Shown here: positions 55,406 through 64,000 of the stretch, piece by piece
Layout: each line of letters begins with the position of its first letter
Numbering within the stretch: position 1 is the stretch's first letter
Source of the DNA: Miscanthus floridulus
Taxonomy: Eukaryota > Streptophyta > Magnoliopsida > Poales > Poaceae
Direction: 5' to 3'
NCBI RefSeq assembly: GCF_019320115.1
Contig: NC_089598.1
Location: forward strand, 31,205,983 to 31,269,982
DNA: 64,000 nucleotides
Translations under genes and position numbers: made by a program
Notes under the pieces: generated by a model
What the model was told of the DNA's origin: nothing
Seen by the model: only the letters and a program-made list of their open reading frames with translations
Databases searched by the model: none

Positions 55406-58390
55406 TCATCCCGAGATTTGACAAGCGTACCATTGTTGATAGAATTCCTTATAACCATCCCTCAAATAATCTTCTCTTTCCCACGTTGCATCGCGTTCAC
55501 TACCCTGATTACTCCACATGACTTTGTAAAACTTGATCACCCTACTCCGAGTCACTCGCTCACGAGTGTCAATTACTCGGACCAACTTTTCTTCAAAGGT
55601 CAAATCAGATTTTAACTCGATATCCCCCAGTGGAACTCTCTCTTCAGGGATGCGAAGACATTTCTTCAATTGGGATACATGAAAGACATTGAAGATAGCA
55701 CTCATCTCAGGAGGTAATTGGATCTTGTATGCTACCTTACCACTTTGTCCAATGATTTCAAATGGACCAACATATCTCAGCGCAAGCTTTCGCTTCACAC
55801 CAAAGCGTTGGACACTCTTCATGGGTGAGACTTTCAGATAAACGAAGTCTCCAACTTCGAACTCAATAGGTTTTCTACGTCGATCAGCATAACTTTTCTG
55901 CCTAGCTTGAGCTGCGGCCATATGGGTTTGGATAGTACGAACTTGTTCTTTGGCTTCTTGAACAAAATCAATTCCATAATATCTCCTTTCACCGGCTTCT
56001 ACCCAATTCAACGGGGTTCTACACTTTTGGCCATACAAAGCTTCAAACGGTGCCATCTTGATACTCTCTTGATAACTATTATTGTACGAGAATTCAGCTA
56101 GGGGCAACCACTTTTCCCATGAACCCTTAGCCGAGATGACACATGCTCTCAACATATCTTCTAAGATTTGATTCACTCGTTCAGTTTGTCCATTGGTTTG
56201 AGGATGATAGGCAGAACTTCTTACTAACTTAGTTCCTAATAATCCGTGTAAGTGCTCCCAAAAGCAAGCAGTGAACTGTGGTCCTCTATCAGAGACAATA
56301 GTATGAGGTATCCCATGAAGTCAGACTATCTGATTAAAATACAACTCCACATAGTCAGTTGGATGGAAATCTATGCGAACAGGAATGAAGTGTGCAGACT
56401 TGGTCAGACGGTCTACAATCACCCAAATGGAGTTAAAATTCCTCTGAGTAGTAGGGAGTCCAATAATAAAATCCATACTTATCTCCTCCCATTTCTAACC
56501 TAGAATAGAGAGTGGCTGAAGTAATCCAGCTTTCATGTGCACAGCTTTGACTCGACAACAAGTGTCACATCTAGCCACATAAGCGGCTATCTCTTTCTTC
56601 ATTTTGGTCCACCAAAAGCGAGGCTTCAAATCATGATACATTTTGCTACTACCAGGATGAATAGATAATTTAGAGGAATGGGCTTCAGATATGATTTGAT
56701 TTCTAAGCTCTCTATCCTTTGGAACAACCAACCTATCCTTGAACCATAACACGTCATTCTCATCTACCCGAAAATGTTTGGTTTCTTGCTCTTTCATCTT
56801 GTGCTTGATGTGGAACACACCTGAATCTATCTTCTATAGCTTGATAATTCGACTCTATAGAGTACAACTGACAGTAATGTTGTAAAGGACTGTAGGATGA
56901 AGGAGTTTTGACAAATGGAAGTCACTTTCAATCAAAGAGTGGCAATGAGATTTCCTGCTTAAGGCATCCGCGACGACGTTTGCCTTGCCAGGGTGATAGT
57001 GCACTTGGAGGTTATAATCCTTGATCAACTCGAGCCATCTTCTCTGACGCATATTCAACTCTGGTTGAGTGAAGATGTACTTAAGACTTTTATGATCAGT
57101 GTAGATGTTGCACACATTGCCGAGCAAATAATGTCTCTAGGCCTTCAAAGCATGAACAACTGCAGCGAGTTCCAAGTCATGCGTTGGATAGTTCACGTCA
57201 TGCTTCCGAAGTTGGCACGAGGTATAAGCAATGACTCTACCCTCTTGCATAAGAACACCTCCTAAACCTATACCTGATGCATTGCAGAACACATCGAAAG
57301 GTTTCTCGATATCCGGTTGTGCCAAAACCGGAGCCAAAGTTAGAAGAGTTCGCAGGGTGTGGAAAGCCGCATCACACTCGGAAGTCCAGACAAACTTCAT
57401 GTCTTTTTGCAGCAACCGAGTCATAGGCTTGGCTATTTTAGAGAAATCTAGGATGAAGCCACGATAATTGCCAGCCAACCCTAGAAAACTCCGAACCTCA
57501 TGCACCGAGATTGGAGCCTTCCAGTCCAACACTTCTTGCACCTTGGTGGGATCCACCATAATTCCACCATAGGACAACATGTGTCCAAGAAAAGGTACCT
57601 CACGAAGCCAGAATTCACACTTGCTGAACTTTGCATAAAGTTGGTGTTCCCACAGTCTAGTGAGAACCATTTTCAAATGTTCAACGTGATCTTCTTCATT
57701 CTCAGAATAGACCAAAATATCATCTATAAATACCACCACAAATTTGTCCAACTTGGGCATAAACACCAAATTCATTAGATACATAAAATGGGCGGGGGCA
57801 TTGGTCAATCCAAAAGACATAACAAGATACTCATACAGACTGTATCTTGTGGAGAATGTAGTTTTTGGGACATCCTCAGGCCGAATTTTGATTTGATGAT
57901 AACCAGATCTCAAATCAATCTTGGAAAAGACTTTTGCTTTAGACAACTGATCAAATAAGATATCTATGCGTGGTAGAGGGTACTTATTCTTGATTGTAAC
58001 TGCATTCAAGGGTCTATAATCTACACACATGCGTAGTGATTGATCCTTCTTCTTTACAAAGATAGCTGGGCACCCCCACGGAGATGAACTACGATGGATG
58101 AGGCCCTTCTTCAGAAGTTCATTCAACTAGGTCTTAAGTTTGGCTAGTTCATTGGGAGGCATCCTATAAGGCCTTCTAGAGATGGGCGTTGTACCGGGTA
58201 GCAACTCTATCTTGAACTCCACGTCTTGATCTAGGGCAATCCGGGCAAATCATCAGGAAAAACATCCAGAAAATCACACACGACAGGGATATCTGCCATA
58301 GCCTTTACTTGCACTGCATTAGTCGTACAAGAAAGATTGATGTCCCTGGGTAGTTGTACTAGAAAACCCTCCTAATTACCAGGATCTCTG
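55406..58390 (-). pseudogene. Chromovirus pol: reverse transcriptase, RNase H, integrase with chromodomain; several stops
   Basis: One minus-strand frame holds reverse transcriptase (57137-58126: [38 protein letters not shown]), RNase H ([27 protein letters not shown]), the HHCC zinc domain of integrase (56495-56818), the integrase core (SDRGPQFTACFWEHL, AYHPQTNGQTERV) and its C-terminal region. A chromodomain-like end follows (KFYKVMWSNQ, ATWEREDYLRDGYKEF). In-frame stops at 57137, 56855, 56495 and inside the integrase core near 56325 break it. It is a record of replication proteins, not an active gene. Confidence 0.92.
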
Positions 58391-58524
58391 AGCATGACTA
58401 CTCTAGTCGATGTATTAATAAGCACTCCATGACTGCTCATCCAGTTCATTCCCAATATCACATCGATACCCAGCCCTGGTAAAACTACCAGATCAACCTG
58501 ATAACTTCGCCCCTCTATCTCAAA

Positions 58525-59780
58525 TTATACGTCCCCAACTACAAGCTTGGTTGGGATAGTACCACTGGTAGCCCTAATACAATACCCCTCACCCTCAACA
58601 GTGTATGTTTTCTGCATAAACTTGGATGCAAATGCGGGACTAATAAAAGAATGCGAAGCACCCGAATCAAATAGTACAACTGCGGGGTGTTGATCAACCA
58701 AAAACTTACTAGCAGTTACTACCTCTCCTAAAGGAATATCAGCAATATTAGTGTGGTTCACCTGCCCCTGACGGCCACCTTGGTAGTTATTCTTCTTAGG
58801 GTAAGGGCACTCCCTTGCCTAGTGGCCTGTCTTATTGCAGTTCCAGCATGTCATGTTGCTTGGAGGAGCCTTGGAACTGCCTTGACTAGTAGTGCCCTTG
58901 GGAAGAGCAACTGTAAAGGCCTTGTGAAATCCAGTCCTACCTGGATTCTTCTTCTGCGGTGGGTGGAATTTAGCAATTAATGCAGGAGGACAGAACGGAG
59001 CCCTCTGTGTAACTGGGGCCTTGGATTGTGAGGCATCCGCCTCATAGGCCCTCTTATGACTTTTCGAAGCAGCATATACATCATTGTTGTTCTCTTGCAA
59101 TAAAGCATCACGCACAAACTCATTAAAATGAGCACACTTGCAATTTCCCATGGTCTTCATCAATTTGGGGCTAAGTCCCCGCTTGAAACTAGCGATCTTT
59201 TTGGCATCAGTGTCAACAAACTCAGTAGCATACCTTACAAGGTTATTGAAAGCCTGTAGGTATTCATTCAAGCTCTTGTTCCCCTAGGTCAGCTTCATGA
59301 ACTCTGTATGCTTGATTGCCATGAGACCAGGAGGAATATAATTTCCCCTGAAAGTAAACTTAACTGATCCCAAGTGATTTGGGCATTAGCGGGCATAGTG
59401 AACCGATGATGACTCCACCAAATACCAGCTAGCCTATGCAGTTGGTGAGATGCATACTCAGTCTTTAGCAGCTCAATCAAGCAAAGTAGACAAAACTTCT
59501 GCTCGAGAGTGTTCAACCACTCATCAGCTTGTAGGGGCTCCTCAGCCTCCTTGAAGATTGGGGGTTTCATGTAAAGGAAATCCTTGAAGTCATTGTATTG
59601 ATTTGGTTCCAGTCCTTGGCATGCACCACGACCATCATGATTTGCAATCGTGTGAAGAGCCTTAGCCATAGTGCATTGTCCTTCTGCAAGAATTGCCATC
59701 AATTCCATTGGTGTGGGTAGTGGTGGCGGTGGAAGGTCATCATCATCACCAGCCGCACCAGTGGAACGAGTGTGAGGCAT
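58525..59780 (-). pseudogene. Chromovirus gag and protease, frameshifted
   Basis: Gag starts at the second ATG of the frame, 59780 (MPHTRSTGAAGDDDDLPPPP), and leaves frame near 59295. It continues from 59271 (MNEYLQAFNNLVRYATEF) to a CCHC knuckle (CWNCNKTGH) and a stop at 58819. In the same frame the aspartic protease segment FDSGASHSFISPAFASKF follows, ending at 58525. Frame changes and stops show decay. Confidence 0.88.
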
Positions 59781-60265
59781 CTGCAACCATGCGCAACCAG
59801 TAATTATTGGTGATGTTAGCACATTGGAGAGGAATAATGTAATTACGCCAAACTGAATTTACTGGAGGGAATGAAAACTTCATACAATAAATAGAGGCAA
59901 TAATTCATTCTCCAATCACCACATCATCAACCAGCTTACTAGCGCCATACGCAGTGCATTCCAACATGACAAGTTTTAAACTTAACCATCAAGGTACGCA
60001 TCCCGAAGGGAGTGGATTAAAGTACATTACATGCCAAGTTCGAATTAAAAAAGATACATCCAACATCAGTCATCGTACTTAAGTCCATTACATCAATGAC
60101 TGCAAAAGCTTAAACTAGTGAGACTTGCTAACTACTCATCGAAGTGATCGCTGTCCACATCAGAGACACCTTGGACTTCTTTTGGATCTTCCTCTTCTTC
60201 TTCATTTGCAGGTTCTGCTGCATTGTCATCCATCTGCACGTCCTCTTCTTCTTCATCGGCCTCAA

Positions 60266-60931
60266 TCACTTGAGGTCCACCCACATTAGGGTACCTTGGT
60301 ATGGGTGAGGAATAGGAAACAGACAGTTGTTCAGTTGATGGTGCTCAACCTGAAGCTCTTCAAGCTGTTCTTGGAGTTCTTGCTCCCTTTGGAAAGCATT
60401 GTGGTTAGCCATGATCCAACCCTGATGCCTTTCTTCTGCTAACTCTAAAGCTGCATCTCTATGATGGGTCACACGATCCAACTCCTGTGCAGCCTCATCT
60501 CTCTCTATAGTGAGGTTCATTAGCTGGTTATGAAGCTCATCTCTCTCGCGCACTGTTTGACCCCATTGCTGCAGGCGATAATTTGCAATACCTCGAATCT
60601 CATCTACTTCTTGCTGAGCTCGCCCACATGCATCCGCCCTATGGCGATACTTGCGGGCATGCAACCTAAACTTGTGCTGGGCTGCCATTGCCTTGCCAGC
60701 TTCTTCTAGCACACTAGAAAGGGTGTCTTGCCTAACTCGACAAAGCTTCAAGACGGCCATCATAGCACTCATTCCAGCATTATCGCTCTGAACACGTTCA
60801 CCATGGCCTCGAACCAAGGCCTGGCCAACTTCTTGAGTCCACTTAGCCTCAGTAGGAGCCACTCGGGGAATGGATGAAGCTGGTCCACCCACTAACTCAT
60901 CCCTGAAGCTCTGTGCTATATCCATAAGCAC
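60266..60931 (-). CDS. Extra coiled-coil ORF between leader and gag of the chromovirus
   Basis: An unbroken 221-codon frame in the element's sense direction starts MLMDIAQSFRDELVGGPASS. From about residue 80 to 205 it is dense in charged and Leu/Ala residues with heptad-like spacing (ERDELHNQLMNLTIERDEAA, ELQEQLEELQVEHHQLNNCL), indicating a long coiled coil. It is the only intact frame in this element. It matches no family I can name. Extra ORFs upstream of gag are known from the Ogre/Tat lineage, but this element has a chromodomain. Function unknown. Confidence 0.6.
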   Translation of the reverse strand: MLMDIAQSFRDELVGGPASSIPRVAPTEAKWTQEVGQALVRGHGERVQSDNAGMSAMMAVLKLCRVRQDTLSSVLEEAGKAMAAQHKFRLHARKYRHRADACGRAQQEVDEIRGIANYRLQQWGQTVRERDELHNQLMNLTIERDEAAQELDRVTHHRDAALELAEERHQGWIMANHNAFQREQELQEQLEELQVEHHQLNNCLFPIPHPYQGTLMWVDLK

Positions 60932-61984
60932 ATCAAGGGCAGCAACTTGAGCGGCTTCCCATGGGCTTTGCCCATCAGTCTCAATGCTTTACCCATGCCA
61001 CAATGGTCTAATGGGGTTCTACGGTACTATAAAGGTCACAACGTACCAAGGTACGTCTCCCAATGGTACCGCCTGCCTCCATGTGTAGCGGGGTGCCTCT
61101 AGGTACCCAACTAAACTGAGCACCCTCTAGAGCAAGGTGGGAGTACCGAACTAGTCTAAAAAGGTGCTGCTACCAGTAAGAAACACGGGCGCGACCATCT
61201 GTATCAAAAAGGGATGCAACTCACGTGAGAGGATTATTTTGCTGAGAGATTGACTTAATACTTAGGATAAGCAATTATAAGGGAGGGAGTAATGCAATAT
61301 GAATGACATGAGTGAATATGATGCATGCTCATTCCGTACATCCTCACAAACCTAAGAAAAGTTAAGTTTTAGCAGAATATACGGTGGCATACATACGTTC
61401 TCTTAATTAGCGGTAACTAGTCATTCTACACAGTGCGTTGTTAGCGTACCTGTAGAAAACTTCATTGTAGCCCAACCCAACAAGATATAATGCTAATAAC
61501 AAAAGTAGTAACTAAGATACTCTCCATATATACATCCCCAGATATATATACTTTGGTACCCAAACTACCCAACAGATGTACCCACAATTAAGTACCTTCA
61601 TATATACATATATGCAACATGTAAATACTCCAGTAACTACAACTAACTCTCCCCTAGATCGACGGTTGGACAGTCATGCTCTCGCAACTCACACTTACCT
61701 TAGCGTAGAGGCAATTGATACATACATTACCATTCAAGCGAATGGCACCCATGCAATATCACGCTGCATGGATGATGAAATAGAAATAATCAATTTCCCC
61801 TAAGTTAGTAATTATATATAAGCCACTTAGAAGTCCTTAAGTGGGCTACAAGGGATGTGATCACCAGTACACCATAAAATTTTTTATTTTTGAACACTTA
61901 TATATAACTATAAGTTGGAAAACCATTTTCACAACAAAAGCTTTTGTTTTAAATACCCGTATGACATGTTTAGTGTTGAATCTA
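60932..61984 (-). other. Untranslated leader of the chromovirus
   Basis: Lies between the primer binding site and the extra ORF. No coding frame is supported. The shorter gap 59823-60265, between the extra ORF and gag, is also non-coding; it is acidic-repeat-like (GAA/CTT-rich) at 60180-60255. Confidence 0.55.
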
Positions 61985-61996
61985 GCTCTGATACCA
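61985..61996 (-). promoter_or_regulatory. Primer binding site, initiator methionine tRNA type
   Basis: TGGTATCAGAGC on minus, two bases inside the 5' LTR, complementary to the 3' end of plant initiator Met-tRNA. Confidence 0.92.
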
Positions 61997-61998
61997 GC

Positions 61999-64000
61999 TG
62001 TCACAGAACCGACCAATTTATAAGTGCACAAGTACAAAAACAATCACCGAAACGATCAAATTCTCGCACTTGAGCCCATATAAACCCGGTAGTCAACTGA
62101 AATCTCGAAGGATTTCAAACCAACTTGCATACAACCAAGATCACAGTAATTCAACATAACATATCGTACGTTACAACATTTCACAGACGGTTTGCAAATA
62201 GGTTACAACACCTCAGAGTCATTGTTATTACAAAATAGGTCTTGTAAAGTATGCGGAAGCAAATAGTTTAACTTACACACTCGAGTTCAAATACAAATAC
62301 TGGTTTGCTGATCACAACCCGCAAAAGCATTCACATAAGCGAAACAGTGATCATGCCCATGATCTAGTCTTCGTCACCCGCCAGGTGGAGACAATACTTA
62401 TAGAATCCCTAATATAGAAGGTCATTTGCAACAAGAGGGAATAAACTCTGAGTACGAGAATGTACTCAGCTAGACTTACTCGTCGGAAACCAAAATAATG
62501 ACACCAAGGATCATGCATAGCTTAATTTAGTGGATCAGGCTGACACTTTTTTTGCGGAAAAGCATAAGTAATCATGAGCAACTCTTAACCTAAACTAGCA
62601 GTGACTTTTAGCCATTAACCTATCATCTATATTAGCACCTGTACTAAGCAATCATTTGATTAAGATGCAAACATTAATAACCATATCAGGTATAAATCAT
62701 GGCAACATTATGATCATCATCATTTAACCATATTGTTAGATTAATTGAATCTACGTTGCCGCTGCTCAGTCAAGTTCTCACTATCCGGGAGAGACGGCGA
62801 TTCGAATCGATTCCTATCCAGCTGGAGGGGTATTCCTAACACAAACCTTGCTTCCCCCATCAGGGTTGCAAACAAGTCACCTTTGGTATGATTCAGGAGT
62901 CGCGAGTCCGAACAGATCGACATTCTCAGAGAACCACTCTGCCAAGGATGCTCGGGACTCTAACCCACCTTGGACTTATGCCAATGGCTCTCCGCACATC
63001 CTTACTACCTCTAGAATGCATTCCACTGCTCGCGTCCCCGGCCTGAGTCGAGCTACTAGGCTTCGCGGTCGGAACAACTTATCTGGCCAGCTAAGTGTTA
63101 GGCTGCGTTCAACATGACATAAGGACGTACAACGTATCAGTCCTTAAACGACACAGACGGAGTCACTATGTCCAACCTACACAAGACTCCGCCCGGTCTT
63201 AATTCATTATTAACATGGTTCTTTTCCACAATAGCAAATATAGCCAACTATGATCCACCTCATCCTAAAGCTCGCAAGTGACAGGAAATCACCTAACTTC
63301 TACCGCACTAAGCATGGCTAAGCATATAACCCATTCCTGAACTTAAATAGGATTCTAGTGCGATATCTGGACAATGATGGATATATAATGCAACAATTGG
63401 TTCCAACCAATTCCTATACTTAATGCATCATCAACGAGTAAAAGGTACTCATGGTATTTGTAAAAACATGGGAGACTTAATATGCTCCGGGGCTTGCCTT
63501 TCAGGAAAGTGAAGGACGGTGGTCAGGGCACTCGGGCAACTCCTCCTCGGCGGCTGCTTCGTCGATTTCCTGCACCTCGGGCTCCTCCTCCTGGTTGGCC
63601 CCCTCGAACTCCAGCAGCGTCACTCCCTCCGGCACACCTATTGCACGAATGTGCAAGATAAATATCATGGATGCACATGAACGAAGTCAGGGATGCTCGG
63701 GGAATGCACATACTCACTGCAGTCCGCATATTCCGACTTAAGCTCTATTCAAATCACTTTAACTTACCAAGTTTATACAACCTAATGTATAATTGCTCAT
63801 CTTTAGTTAAGGACCTAGCACCTGCACCTAAGCATGTTCTCAAGTTAGGCTAGCCCCTAAACAATCAACAAGAACATTGCAACAAAGCATACACACAGGC
63901 ATTTGTATTTCAGCAAAATAGGAACTATATAGCGGTATAGTAAACTGGCCATAACTGTAGATTTAGAGATCCAAATGACATGCAACAAGACAATTTGGAA
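61999..64000 (-). repeat. 5' LTR of the chromovirus (partial)
   Basis: A direct copy of 50629 onward; the remaining 2.7 kb lies beyond the window. My hand count gives about 28 differences in the first 490 aligned bases. Confidence 0.9.

Larger units (their letters stand above)
50629..64000 (-). mobile_element. Tekay-like chromovirus (Ty3/Gypsy), minus strand, runs off right edge
   Basis: In transcription order from the right: 5' LTR (partial), initiator-Met tRNA binding site, leader, extra ORF, gag, protease, reverse transcriptase, RNase H, integrase with chromodomain, polypurine tract, 3' LTR. The long LTRs (4.75 kb), TGTAACACCC start and chromodomain fit the Tekay/Del lineage. Frames are broken by stops and shifts, so this copy is inactive. 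Confidence 0.92.

Overview
This is a plant nuclear window, almost certainly from a grass and probably Andropogoneae-like. The inference rests on very GC-rich first exons, GT-AG introns, an Au-type SINE, Stowaway and Harbinger MITEs, Sirevirus copia elements and a chromodomain Gypsy element. No bacterial, organellar or CRISPR features were seen. Species cannot be fixed from the sequence alone.

Gene-bearing part, about 1-28,000. The left edge holds the 5' end of a minus-strand kinase of the LysM-kinase-related cytoplasmic type. Next is a minus-strand PLS-class pentatricopeptide repeat gene with one frameshifting gap near its C-terminus. After a 3-kb gene-poor stretch lies the main gene, a plus-strand KIN-14 kinesin of the KAC/KCA class (actin-based chloroplast movement). 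It has 23 exons from 6014 to 27790. All exon joins keep frame and give 1276 codons, close to the length known for this class.

The kinesin introns have absorbed many mobile elements, several with exact target-site duplications. They include a 5'-truncated RTE-type LINE, a deleted hAT element with a transposase remnant, a long-TIR element carrying a GC-rich exon-like fragment, a 5'-truncated SINE and a MITE inside a MITE. The largest intron has two opposed L1 LINE tails. One is split by a 2.1-kb Pack-MULE (9-bp duplication) carrying broken LRR receptor-kinase sequence antisense to the kinesin.

Transposon-only part, about 28,000-64,000. A MITE/SINE zone (28,100-32,700) leads into nested LTR retrotransposons. 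Sirevirus A (minus strand) starts at 32,721 and is cut within its reverse transcriptase at 38,909 by Sirevirus-like element B (plus strand, gag only). B contains a 4.3-kb solo Gypsy LTR with a 5-bp duplication. Its own 3' LTR is cut at 50,628 by a minus-strand Tekay-like chromovirus that runs off the right edge. The remainders of B and A should lie beyond 64,000. The chromovirus carries an extra coiled-coil ORF upstream of gag.

No wholly new biological system is proven. The items most worth a second look are the Pack-MULE antisense receptor-kinase chimera inside the kinesin, the exon-capturing long-TIR element in intron 11, the extra chromovirus ORF and the gag-only Sirevirus with four zinc knuckles.
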